64,000 nucleotides of DNA from Leptothermofonsia sp049200465 (GCF_049200465.1 NZ_CP120836.1:2728001-2792000), one strand, 5' to 3'. Positions 56,475-64,000 are shown, counted from the stretch's first letter. The notes: generated from the letters alone by a model not told the origin. Numbers and translations are program-made.

Positions 56475-58124
56475 ATGGCTAAACCGCGGATTTTGATTGT
56501 CGGCGGCGTTGCTGGGGGAGCATCCTGTGCAGCGCGGGCACGACGGCTGTCGGAAGCCGCAGAGATCATCATCTTTGATCGCGGGCAATTTGTCTCCTTT
56601 GCCAACTGTGGTTTGCCCTACTACGTGGGTAGCATCATCACCGATGAGAAAAAGCTGTTGGTTGCCAATGTAGCTTTATTTAAGCAACGGTTTAACATCG
56701 AAGTTCGATTACAGCACGAAGTGGTGGCAATTGATCGTACTGCCCAAACCCTAACGGTGAAAAACCTACAAACTGGAGAAGTACAACAAGAACCCTACGA
56801 TGCCTTGGTGTTATCTCCTGGTGCCGCACCGATCCGTCCGCCGCTGCCAGGAATTGAGTTGCCAGGAATTTTTGCCCTGCGCACGATTCCCGATAGTCGT
56901 CGGATTCGAGAATGGATTGACGCTCATCAGGTAAAGCAAGCAGTCGTCGTGGGCGGTGGCTTTATTGGGTTGGAAATGACAGAAAATTTAGTGCATCGCG
57001 GTATTGCGGTGACGCTGATAGAAAAACTGCCCCAGGTGATGCCATCCTTTGATCCAGAGATGATAGCTCCGGTTCAGGCTCACCTCCAGTCTCAAGGCGT
57101 GAACCTATGCCTAAACGATGGCGTTCGGGGCTTTGCAACCGGAGCAAATCATAGCCTGATTGTCCAAACAGACTCTGGTGAGCAACATCCTGCTGAGATG
57201 GTAATTTTGGCGATTGGAGTACGACCGGAGAATAAGCTAGCAAAAGAGGCAGGGCTAGAACTGGGAGAACGCGGTGGAATCCGGGTTAACGCGGCCATGC
57301 AAACCAGCGATCCGCAGATTTGGGCGGTGGGCGATGCCGTAGAAGTGCAGGATTTTGTGACCCAAGAGTGGACGTTGATTCCTCTGGCTGGGCCTGCCAA
57401 TCGTCAGGGGCGGATTGCGGCGGAAACCATTCTGGGACGGGATTCACAGTTTCGTGGTGTACAGGGAACCTCTGTTTGCGGCATCTTTGATTTGACGGTG
57501 GCGAGCACTGGAGCCAATGAGAAAACCCTCCAGCGTGTAGGCATGGACTACCGCAAGGTTTATCTCCATCCCGGTCATCATGCGGGCTACTTTCCTGGTG
57601 CCCAACCGATCGCCATCAAGCTTTTGTATGCTCCAACCGATGGTCGGATTCTAGGGGCACAAGCGGTTGGCACTGCCGGAACCGAAAAGCGGATTGATGT
57701 GCTGGCTATGGCGATTCAGGCAGGCATGACCGTTTTTGATTTGGAAGAAGCGGAACTGTGCTACGCACCGCAATTTGGAGCGGCCAAAGATCCCGTGAAC
57801 ATGGCGGGTATGATTGCGGTCAATGCTTTGCGCGGCGATGCGCCGATTGTCTACTGGGAAGATCTGGATTTGGCGCAGGTATGCTTAGTCGATGTGCGCG
57901 AGGAGTCCGAATTTGAGCGGGGACATGTTGCCGGGGCAATCAATCTGCCGCTATCGCAACTGCGGCAACGGATAGAGGAACTTCCCCGTGATCGCCCTGT
58001 TTGGATCTACTGCCAGGTGGGACAACGCGGCTACTATGCCACCCGAACCCTACGGCAATCTGGGTTCGATGCCCATAATCTCACAGGTGGCTTTAAGACC
58101 TATGAAGCCTTAACAGAGGCTTGA
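56475..58124 (+). CDS. CoA-disulfide reductase-rhodanese fusion (FAD-dependent)
   Basis: The 549-aa protein has an FAD motif ILIVGGVAGGASCAARARRL, the single redox Cys in FVSFANCGLPYYVG (about residue 43), an NAD(P)H motif QAVVVGGGFIGLEMTENLVH and the second FAD site IWAVGDAVEV. The C-terminal rhodanese domain (about 460-549; LVDVREESEFERGHVAGAIN; catalytic Cys in WIYCQVGQRGY) completes the CoADR-Rhd architecture. Related enzymes reduce CoA persulfides, polysulfide or CoA disulfide. With the ArsR regulator it suggests persulfide handling. Its 3' end overlaps the convergent CDF gene by 25 bp. Confidence 0.92.
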   Translation: MAKPRILIVGGVAGGASCAARARRLSEAAEIIIFDRGQFVSFANCGLPYYVGSIITDEKKLLVANVALFKQRFNIEVRLQHEVVAIDRTAQTLTVKNLQTGEVQQEPYDALVLSPGAAPIRPPLPGIELPGIFALRTIPDSRRIREWIDAHQVKQAVVVGGGFIGLEMTENLVHRGIAVTLIEKLPQVMPSFDPEMIAPVQAHLQSQGVNLCLNDGVRGFATGANHSLIVQTDSGEQHPAEMVILAIGVRPENKLAKEAGLELGERGGIRVNAAMQTSDPQIWAVGDAVEVQDFVTQEWTLIPLAGPANRQGRIAAETILGRDSQFRGVQGTSVCGIFDLTVASTGANEKTLQRVGMDYRKVYLHPGHHAGYFPGAQPIAIKLLYAPTDGRILGAQAVGTAGTEKRIDVLAMAIQAGMTVFDLEEAELCYAPQFGAAKDPVNMAGMIAVNALRGDAPIVYWEDLDLAQVCLVDVREESEFERGHVAGAINLPLSQLRQRIEELPRDRPVWIYCQVGQRGYYATRTLRQSGFDAHNLTGGFKTYEALTEA

Positions 58125-58702
58125 TCGCGCAGAATGGCGATGCCGCCCCGCAGGACGATCGCCGCGACAATCAGCCCAATTACCAAATCGGGCAACCGCG
58201 ATCCAGTAAAGCTGACTAAGAAACCAGCCGCGATCACGCCCAAATTGGCAATCACATCATTTTTTGAGAAGATCCAGCTTGCCCGCATGTGGATTTCTCC
58301 CTGGCGGTGTTTGGCAATCAGCAGCAAGCACACCGTGTTGGCGGCTAAGGCTAATAGCCCAATGCCCACCATCCAGGTCGGTTCTGGGTCGCTGCCAAGA
58401 ACAAAGCGCCGCACCACATCCGCTAGCACCAGCAGCGCCAAACCCACTTGAAACAGACCGCTTAACCCAGCGGCTCGTTTTTTGGCTGCGGTCGATCGCC
58501 CCACGGCATAGAGGGCAATACTGTAGACAGTGGCATCAGCAAACATATCTAAGGAGTCTGCCACCAGTGCAGTTGAACCTGCCAGTAGCCCCGTCCCAAA
58601 CTCCAGCACAAACATTGATGCATTAATCGCCAACAACCACCCCAGCGTTTTGCGCTGCGCTGCATTGTCCGCTTTAACGTCACCACAACCGCAATCAGAC
58701 AT
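58100..58702 (-). CDS. Cation efflux (CDF-like) transporter, membrane domain only
   Basis: The 200-aa protein opens with a Cys-containing MSDCGCGDVKADN and has five to six helices with ADSLDMFADAT and SKNDVIANLGVI, the metal-site Asp positions of TM2 and TM5 in cation diffusion facilitators. The usual C-terminal cytosolic metallochaperone-like domain is absent, so the protein is shorter than typical CDFs (about 300 aa) but like the short form seen beside ArsR-type regulators. Convergent overlap of 25 bp with the CoADR-Rhd gene. Confidence 0.85.
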   Translation of the reverse strand: MSDCGCGDVKADNAAQRKTLGWLLAINASMFVLEFGTGLLAGSTALVADSLDMFADATVYSIALYAVGRSTAAKKRAAGLSGLFQVGLALLVLADVVRRFVLGSDPEPTWMVGIGLLALAANTVCLLLIAKHRQGEIHMRASWIFSKNDVIANLGVIAAGFLVSFTGSRLPDLVIGLIVAAIVLRGGIAILRDQASVKAS

Positions 58703-58844
58703 CTTGCTTCCCTTGATTCAAAGTGTGCGGCTCAATGGGTGCGACTACTTCACCCATTTGGCTAGCATCGTACCCGCCTAAAGCAGCCAGTTGTAACAAT
58801 ACACACCGATGTCCTAATGTACCCAACAATTGTTGCACAAGCAT
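58695..58844 (-). CDS. Small ORF overlapping the CDF start
   Basis: A 49-codon frame from ATG at 58844 (MLVQQLLGTLGHRCVLLQLA ... MGEVVAPIEPHTLNQ). Its TGA overlaps the CDF start as ATGTCTGA, a layout typical of coupled translation. The frame also extends upstream into the NUDIX gene end. I do not recognise it; it might be the C-terminal remnant of a lost gene. Confidence 0.35.
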   Translation of the reverse strand: MLVQQLLGTLGHRCVLLQLAALGGYDASQMGEVVAPIEPHTLNQGKQDV

Positions 58845-58870
58845 TTCATCCAGATAAAGCTTAGGAATGA

Positions 58871-59453
58871 CTAAATCCCACCATTAGTTATGTTTAGAAT
58901 CCACTCTAGCAGTACAGCTCGACACTGCAAACAATTGAGAATTTTAAGTAATGGATAGATTCCTGCTGGAGTTACGGAATAAGTGGCTGCAATCCGTTCG
59001 TTGGCAAGTTTGGTCGCGCTGTGGATGTGAGCAACAAAGCCATAAAGTTTTTGGTTTGAGAAAGAACTATTGACTGCCCATCCGGTGGAGTTTAGAGTGA
59101 TGAGCTGCTCGATCGAGCCTGAATCAACACCCAGTTCTCGCTGTAGGGTTGCGATCGCCGCCTGTTCTGGACTTATTCCAGGGGGCACTCGTCCGCCTGG
59201 GAAGTCCAACGTGACCGATCCGACTCCAGGGCGATAGCTAGGAACGGGCAAGAGAATTTGTTCATTCTGAATCGGCAATACAATGACCGAATCCGCTTTC
59301 TCAATCCGCCAGTATTCCAATACGTTCCCCCTGATGGTCTTGAAGATGTTCACCCATCAATGTCAGCCAGTGCGAATGCAACTCTAGAAAGCAATCTTGA
59401 ACCGTCCAAGCTTGCTCAACCCGGCGTTGTTCAGCGTCAAAGGATGGAGTCAT
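58871..59453 (-). pseudogene. NUDIX hydrolase with a homopolymer frameshift
   Basis: The C-terminal frame (58871-59353) holds the NUDIX region GGRVPPGISPEQAAIATLQRELGVD (GGRVPPGISPE / QAAIATLQRELGV), where the G-x5-E and RE-LG elements are visible but the canonical REUxEE is reduced to RELGV. The N-terminal part starts at ATG 59453 (MTPSFDAEQRRVEQAW, then FLELHSHWLTLMGEHLQDHQ) in another frame. Dropping one base from the five-C run near 59325 joins HQG to NVLEYWRIEKADS. NUDIX enzymes hydrolyse nucleoside diphosphates linked to X. The change may be real or a sequencing error. Confidence 0.72.
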
Positions 59454-59653
59454 TACTGATTTGATACTTGAGATTGGCGATCGTCCTGAGAGTTAACGGC
59501 TTGTGTCGTCAACTGCCGCAAAAACACCTGAGGTTCTGACGAATTCAACCCTTCCTGTGAGACTGATAACACTCCTGCCAGGCCTCCTGATAATAGAGAG
59601 TGTTCAAAGAACTGGGTTTCACCAGGATGAAGCCCTTGAATCCCCGTTCCCAT
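59453..59653 (-). CDS. Small uncharacterised protein coupled to the NUDIX gene
   Basis: A 66-aa frame (MGTGIQGLHPGETQFFEHSL ... VFLRQLTTQAVNSQDDR) whose TAA overlaps the NUDIX ATG as TAATG. That overlap is the main reason to regard it as real. No domain recognised; no membrane helix. Confidence 0.4.
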   Translation of the reverse strand: MGTGIQGLHPGETQFFEHSLLSGGLAGVLSVSQEGLNSSEPQVFLRQLTTQAVNSQDDRQSQVSNQ

Positions 59654-59720
59654 AACCTGGATTTACACAAAAATTTGAACGCTCCCGATAATAAAGTAGA
59701 CACTGCTAACGCTAGCGTAT

Positions 59721-60696
59721 TCAAATAGCTTCAACAGGTCTACCAAAAATCCTATCAGTAAACTTCACATACCAAGCAGCCGCCTGCACTTGAATGATGT
59801 ATGCCATCGAAATGATCAGCGCGATTTCTGAACCCTCTTTGCCGAAAGCCGTCATCGCGATCGCCAGGGCAATCGATAGGTTTCGCATTACGGTTCCATA
59901 GACCAGCGCGATCGCATCATTCCGATTAAAAAACAGTTTGCCGATGACCGTACTCAACAGAAAGTTGCAGCCATACACAATTGCTAAAGGCAGGAGTAAG
60001 GAAGCCAATATCCAGGGGGTTGGCCACAATTCCCTTTGCGCGCAATGCCATCGCAACAAACACAATCCCCAACACACCCAGTGTCGAGAAGGCGGGAAAT
60101 TTCTGCTTCAAGTTTTTGTTGTATCTATCTTTGCCCACCGTAACCAACAAGAGGCGCCGAGTTATGATGCCTAAAACCAAAGGCAAGAACACAACCACGA
60201 GGATTTGTTGAAACACGCTTGCCAAAGGAATTTCAACGACTGTTCCCATTAACCATTTTGCATAAAATGGAGTAGCGATTGACCCAGCAATTAATCCAAC
60301 AACGGTCATTTTGATTGCCGCACTCACATTTCCTTTCGCAAATCCTGTCCAGGAAATCGTCATGCCACTGGTAGGAAGTAAGGCTGATAGGAGGAGTCCC
60401 AGTGCAATCAACGGCTGATCATGGAAGAACCATTGACCCACAAAATAATCAAAAAAAGGAATAATTGCAAAGTTAATCAACTGAGTGACGATTTGAACCT
60501 TATAATCACCACCTGAAAAAACTTCCTGAACCTGTAGGTTGATCATCATGGGATAGACCATGAAAAAGGTTAAAGGAATAATTGTTGCTTTTAGGAAACT
60601 AGGGTCAATGGAAACACCAAAGAGAATGCCCGCTATCATTGCGGCTGGAATCGACCAAATAAGCTGCTGTTGAATCAGAGAAAGAAATTTCCACAT
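59721..60696 (-). pseudogene. ACR3/bile-acid-symporter family transporter with one frameshift
   Basis: The N-terminal frame (60696 to about 60015) shows LIQQQLIWSIPAAMIAGILF, FFMVYPMMINLQ and LIALGLLLSALLPTSGMTIS, matching the arsenite permease ACR3/BASS superfamily. The C-terminal frame (about 60020 to 59721) continues with LASLLLPLAIVYGCNFLLST and ALVYGTVMRNLSIALAIAMT. A one-base indel in the five-C run of CCAACCCCCTGG (about 60013-60021) splits them. Joined, the product is about 325 aa with ten helices. It could export arsenite or another anion. Real decay or a homopolymer read error. Confidence 0.82.
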
Positions 60697-60741
60697 GAAA
60701 GTCTGTTGGTGATGTGTCAGTTGAATTAGGAATGGATTAGG

Positions 60742-61320
60742 TTACGGGTTTGAGTTAGGTTTTGTGGGTGCTGAGTCTGTCGCTGCAGGTAGCTGGGCTT
60801 GCTGGGATGCCTTTCGTTTGGCGCGGGTGTGGCGTTGCCCCAACTTACCGAGGGATTCTTGCAGCGTTCCCATCGGGCAAAAAGAGCACCAGGCGCGAGG
60901 ACGAGTGGCAATTCCCAGAGGAATTGCAATTAAACTGGTGACAACACACATGTTGACAAATACTCCCCCGATTGCCAGCAAGTCACCACCTGTTGCAATC
61001 ATGCGGGAAATAAAGACACTCATAAATAACCCGAACACCCCCCAGCGGAACCAACGCCGATTAAATAGGCGTGGCCAGGGGCGATTGAAGGTAAAGTGTG
61101 GCATGACAATATCTAAAAAAGCTCCTCTGGGACAGAGATTGCCGCACCAATAGCGAGCGTGAAAGTAAGAGTTTGTAATCAGAAATGCCATCATCAAGGG
61201 CATCAAATAGCCCAGCAATGGATAGAATAAGCCCCCGATCGCAATTAATGGGAGGAATCCCAGCATGATCCATTGAGAACGCTTGCCTTTCAGTTTTCTA
61301 GCTTTGGCTAGTGTCGTCAT
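60742..61320 (-). CDS. 4Fe-4S (Fer4_5/NapH-like) membrane protein
   Basis: The 192-aa protein has about four hydrophobic helices and two cysteine clusters, WCGNLCPRGAF (about residue 58) and WCSFCPMGTLQ (about 147). These belong to the Fer4_5 domain of NapH/CcoG/RdxA-type membrane electron-transfer proteins, although each cluster here has fewer cysteines than a full CxxCxxxCP set. The tail is Pro/Thr-rich. It is followed by the ACR3-like gene (45 bp) and preceded by an ATAACC-AGAT-AGTTAT operator and an AGAGGAGG site. Low-oxygen control is inferred from that operator. Confidence 0.82.
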   Translation of the reverse strand: MTTLAKARKLKGKRSQWIMLGFLPLIAIGGLFYPLLGYLMPLMMAFLITNSYFHARYWCGNLCPRGAFLDIVMPHFTFNRPWPRLFNRRWFRWGVFGLFMSVFISRMIATGGDLLAIGGVFVNMCVVTSLIAIPLGIATRPRAWCSFCPMGTLQESLGKLGQRHTRAKRKASQQAQLPAATDSAPTKPNSNP

Positions 61321-61346
61321 TAAAGTGCCTCCTCTTCTAGATTAAA

Positions 61347-61369
61347 TAATTATATAACCAGATAGTTAT
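61347..61369. promoter_or_regulatory. Divergent control region with ATAACC-N4-AGTTAT operator
   Basis: ATAACC-AGAT-AGTTAT at 61354-61369 differs by one base from the palindrome upstream of acsF and psbA. On the minus strand it directly precedes TATAAT (61347-61352), a -10 for the Fer4_5 gene. On the plus strand it lies 70 bp before the methyltransferase start. Confidence 0.6.
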
Positions 61370-61439
61370 TAAAAGACAATGCGTAATTATACCTGTACAC
61401 TGAAAGCGTTGACCTAATTCAGTCAGGACTTAGTTGATC

Positions 61440-62033
61440 ATGAACCAGTGGGACACACGCTACAAGGCAGAAGATTATATCTATGGCACGACTGCCAATG
61501 ATTTCTTGATCAGCGTTGTTGATCGCATTCCGCCAGGGCGCATTCTCTGTTTGGCAGAGGGAGAAGGACGAAACGCGGTCTTCCTGGCAGAGAAAGGCTA
61601 TTCAGTAACGGCGGTTGACTTCTCTAGTGTTGGCTTGCAGAAGGCACGACAATTGGCGGCTGGGCGAGGTGTCAGTATCGAAACCTGTTGTGCTGATTTA
61701 AGTGAGTTTATGATTCAGCCCAACCAATGGCAGGGAATTATTTCCATCTTTGCTCATGTACCACCGGAAGTGCGTGTTCCTCTGCACCGCGCTGCTGTAG
61801 CAGGATTAGCAACTGGCGGAGCCTTCGTCTTAGAAGCCTACACGCCTCAACAGTTGCAATACAAGACTGGCGGTCCACCGACTGCCGAGCTAATGATGAA
61901 CCTGACTGAGCTACAGACTGAATTGATGGGACTAGAATGGGCGATCGCTCAGGAAAAAGTACGCTTCATCCGCGAGGGGATGCTACACAACGGAATGAGT
62001 GCTGTGGTCCAACTTCTAGGATTTAGGCATTAA
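61440..62033 (+). CDS. Class I SAM-dependent methyltransferase (TehB/TPMT-like)
   Basis: The 197-aa protein starts MNQWDTRYKAEDYIYGTTAN, has RILCLAEGEGRNAVFLAEKG (SAM motif I), YSVTAVDFSSVGLQKARQLA and ISIFAHVPPEVR. This set matches the small thiol/tellurite-type methyltransferase group often annotated TehB or rhodanese-associated. The acceptor is unknown. Divergent from the Fer4_5 gene across the operator. A 25-bp perfect tandem duplication (62016-62040 and 62041-62064) covers its last codons and stop, so the stop itself is duplicated downstream. Confidence 0.85.
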   Translation: MNQWDTRYKAEDYIYGTTANDFLISVVDRIPPGRILCLAEGEGRNAVFLAEKGYSVTAVDFSSVGLQKARQLAAGRGVSIETCCADLSEFMIQPNQWQGIISIFAHVPPEVRVPLHRAAVAGLATGGAFVLEAYTPQQLQYKTGGPPTAELMMNLTELQTELMGLEWAIAQEKVRFIREGMLHNGMSAVVQLLGFRH

Positions 62034-62071
62034 TTCTATCCTAGGATTTAGGCATTAATTCTATTCTTAAA

Positions 62072-62539
62072 TTATCTGTTTACCCAATCTACTCCGACCC
62101 CTCTAGCTAGCATGGCTGCAAATAAAGGAATGATGCCCAATCCGATTAACTCTCCTCGAATCAGCCAGGATAGTTGCTGTACCTGCGATAACTCAAGGTT
62201 TGGGCTTTTGCCTTCCCGCAACTGCTTTACCCAAGACACAAACGAAAAGGTGGGATAAAGAGATAGCAAACTCACTACTACAAAAATTCCGACCTTTGTG
62301 TAAAAGACCGGACTACTGAGGTAATATTCAGTACCTTTCCCAAAGTACAGGACTCTTAAGATGCCTGTAACCAAAATTGTTGTAGCAGATAACCCATACA
62401 CAGCATCAGCTGTAACCATCTTCCAAGCTTCGTTCAGCCTCAGCTCCTGCTTCAGCGTCAGACTTTCAACAATCAACGCTCCAAATGCCAGCATGAAGCT
62501 CAGATAATGCAAATAGGCTGTAACAACACTTCCCCACAT
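62072..62539 (-). CDS. DUF2214 family membrane protein
   Basis: The 155-aa protein has four hydrophobic helices (VVTAYLHYLSFMLAFGALIV; ATTILVTGILRVLYF; VGIFVVVSLLSLYP; LIGLGIIPLFAAMLA) and the DUF2214 features LHYLSFM and RVLYFGKG. The start MWGSVVTAYLHY is chosen because GAGAGGAACTA lies just before it; the upstream in-frame ATG at 62569 lacks a site. Function is unknown; members are widespread in cyanobacteria. Confidence 0.85.
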   Translation of the reverse strand: MWGSVVTAYLHYLSFMLAFGALIVESLTLKQELRLNEAWKMVTADAVYGLSATTILVTGILRVLYFGKGTEYYLSSPVFYTKVGIFVVVSLLSLYPTFSFVSWVKQLREGKSPNLELSQVQQLSWLIRGELIGLGIIPLFAAMLARGVGVDWVNR

Positions 62540-62701
62540 TAGTTCCTCTCTAGTGCTATTGATATTCAATCAAACTCAGGGTTCTATCAATAGAACATCA
62601 TGAAAATGAGTAAAGTCGATATAGTGTTCTCCACATTTGGTTTCGTGAATAATGTCCACTAGTTGGTAATTCCATAAAATCTCTTGTGTTTGGTAAAGAT
62701 G

Positions 62702-63640
62702 TCAAGCATGAACTGCTTGAGTCACTATTTTATCAATGCTACTCAACGAAATAACAATTTGGGCTTTGAGGTGAACTAAAGAGTCTGTGGTTTGCCCTTG
62801 TAGAGGGCTGTCTGTGTCAATCGGATGAATCGCTGTCCATGCTAGTGCAAAGCTAGGCGTTTGGCTGAGTAAGAGTCGTAAGGGATAAAGGCAGCGCATA
62901 AACTGATCTTCCAAACTGATTCCATCTCGCAAGAGATATGCTCGCATCTGGGCTTTTATAACATCTGGGCTTCTATAATTTTGATTGTCTCGTTGGTTGG
63001 CTGTACGAAACATCAGGATAGGTATGCCGTTGTATAGCGGTAGTCATTGTGGTTAGGACGGGGTGCAGGGGTGGAACCCCCTGGCTGGGGGCGAAGCCCC
63101 CCACTCCCTCTCTAATTCCAATGTCCTAATGCACCCGCGTAGAGCTATAATAGGTTACAACGGCAAAACGACTGAAGAGAACACGGGCAGTAGATTGAGA
63201 AAAGCACGTAAACGCCAGTCTGGTTACGACTGCGAAACCCAAAAGCTCAATCAATGCTTCGAAGGTGACAACAGCATTGGTAAAAATTGGTAATTGGTAA
63301 AAATTGGTAAAAAAAGTTTGAGGGTATATTTGAGGGTATAAGTTTCCGTATCCGATTGATGCCAGCGTTTGCACACTGAGGAAGAACGCATCCCCAAACG
63401 ATCCAGCGTGAGCGCTGGCAATACCCTCTCCATCAGTTAGGTAGACCAGGGCGAAAATAGCGTTTATTGCGGCATACGTTAGCACAATAAACAGCAGAAA
63501 CCCAGACCAAGAAACTGTCAGTAACAAATGGTAGGGATCACGCCAGTACAAGTACCAAACGCCAGCATTGGGTAGTTGCAAAACTCCTTTTGGGACAAGT
63601 CTTAATTTTTTGCAGGTTGTCTTCCTCGTCGAATCTGCAT
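62702..63640 (-). pseudogene. Inward-rectifier K+ channel (KirBac-like), split by MITE-A
   Basis: Pieces in order on the minus strand are as follows. A start MQIRRGRQPA at 63640 loses frame in an A6 run near 63606. Then come QLPNAGVWYLYWRDPYHLLL (slide helix), SWSGFLLFIVLTYAAINAIF (TM1), pore helix and filter TLASIGYGNLYPQ, and ALIELLGFAVVTRLAF (TM2). At VVTYY the MITE-A copy interrupts. The cytosolic Kir domain resumes with GIPILMFRTANQRDNQ and AWTAIHPIDTDSPL. Short tandem duplications disturb the post-filter loop (63270-63341) and the Kir domain (62945-62978). The channel is not functional as it stands. Confidence 0.88.
63033..63149 (+). repeat. MITE-A copy inserted in the Kir channel gene
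   Basis: TATAGCGGTAGTCATTGTGG ... CCCGCGTAGAGCTATA. Flanks read CCGTTG-TA and TA-ATAGG. Removing the element with one TA restores CCGTTGTAATAGG, which reads VTYYNG on the minus strand, as expected for the channel. This fixes TA as the target duplication. Confidence 0.93.
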
Positions 63641-63682
63641 AATATTTGATCTACTGTCCCAACAAGTTCAACAAGGAACAGA

Positions 63683-64000
63683 TCAATTTTTTTGGGTTTT
63701 CAATTCGGTCTTTAGACCCGATCGCCGCCATTCCATCATGCCGCCTGTGATGTTATAGACTGTGGTGAAACCTGCATCTGCAAGCTTCTTTGCTGCGATC
63801 GGGCTACGATGCGCTGTTAAGCAGATCACTGCAATGGGTTGCTCTTTTGACAATTCCCGAAACCATCGGGGTAAAAACCACTGCGTTAGGCTCAAGCCCA
63901 TCAAAATTCTCGGCAGACTTAAATTGCGAGCATTGGGCACGTGACCTGTGAAATACTCTAGGGAACTGCGAACATCGATGAGTAAGGGTGGGTTCGGCAA
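63683..64000 (-). CDS. Rhodanese-like domain protein, 5' end outside the window
   Basis: At least 105 residues of a single rhodanese domain: LIDVRSSLEYFTGHVPNARN, the active-site Cys in IAVICLTAHRSPIAAKK, and NITGGMMEWRRSGL at the end. Rhodaneses move sulfane sulfur. The frame runs off the right edge, so the start is not visible. It is the second rhodanese domain in 8 kb. Confidence 0.88.
   Translation of the reverse strand: MPNPPLLIDVRSSLEYFTGHVPNARNLSLPRILMGLSLTQWFLPRWFRELSKEQPIAVICLTAHRSPIAAKKLADAGFTTVYNITGGMMEWRRSGLKTELKTQKN

Overview
The window is cyanobacterial chromosome. Evidence includes a PSI subunit gene (psaX), a D1 gene (psbA), a high-light-inducible protein, ho2, an AcsF-type cyclase, many GCGATCGC (HIP1-type) octamers, and the repeat-rich, pseudogene-rich intergenic style typical of filamentous Leptolyngbya-like genomes. 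Genus cannot be fixed from sequence reading alone.

Layout. 0-5.6 kb: tRNA-Leu(GAG), pgi, a LuxR-type response regulator, psaX, a decayed IS630-family element and a livH-type permease. 5.8-9.7 kb: one large secreted TPR-CHAT protein gene broken by two amber codons and a frameshift. 9.7-16 kb: repeat-laden DNA holding a small cyclotransferase-like gene, an IS1-type remnant, an orphan gene, a large methyltransferase-TPR-GT41 fusion and a truncated glutamate-synthase-like gene. 16-18.4 kb: clpS and lnt. 18.8-37.5 kb: an exopolysaccharide locus, nearly all on the minus strand (Wza-like exporter with an SLH domain, Wzc-like tyrosine kinase, at least seven glycosyltransferases, a Wzy-like polymerase, two hexapeptide acyltransferases, a 2OG-Fe(II) oxygenase and a methyltransferase). 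38-38.5 kb: an Hli gene behind an HLR1/RpaB-like site, with a small membrane protein. 38.9-46.5 kb: a metal or cobalamin uptake operon (TonB receptor, ferredoxin-like protein, lipoprotein binding protein, FecCD permease) behind a perfect 19-bp Fur/Zur-type palindrome. Upstream of it lies a unit made of a cobalamin riboswitch, a metE remnant and two related small genes, one carrying a CobW C-terminal domain. 47.6-55.9 kb: a low-oxygen cluster (desaturase, hemN, ho2, acsF/chlA-II, pyruvate-kinase-like, pentapeptide protein, D1'-type psbA). 56-64 kb: an ArsR regulator, a CoA-disulfide-reductase/rhodanese fusion, a CDF transporter, broken NUDIX and ACR3-like genes, a Fer4_5 membrane protein, a methyltransferase, a DUF2214 protein, a Kir-type channel gene split by a repeat, and a rhodanese running off the end.

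Two themes stand out. First, the same palindrome, ATAACT-N4-AGTTAT, lies upstream of acsF/ho2, inside the psbA(D1') promoter, and between the Fer4_5 protein and a methyltransferase. This suggests one low-oxygen regulon that includes uncharacterised members. Second, the DNA is being remodelled by three families of small mobile repeats (called here MITE-A, -B and -C) and by many short perfect tandem duplications of 10-28 bp. MITE-A shares its end with the local IS630 element, carries a TA target duplication and splits the Kir gene. Several single-base frameshifts lie in or near homopolymers and could be sequencing errors.
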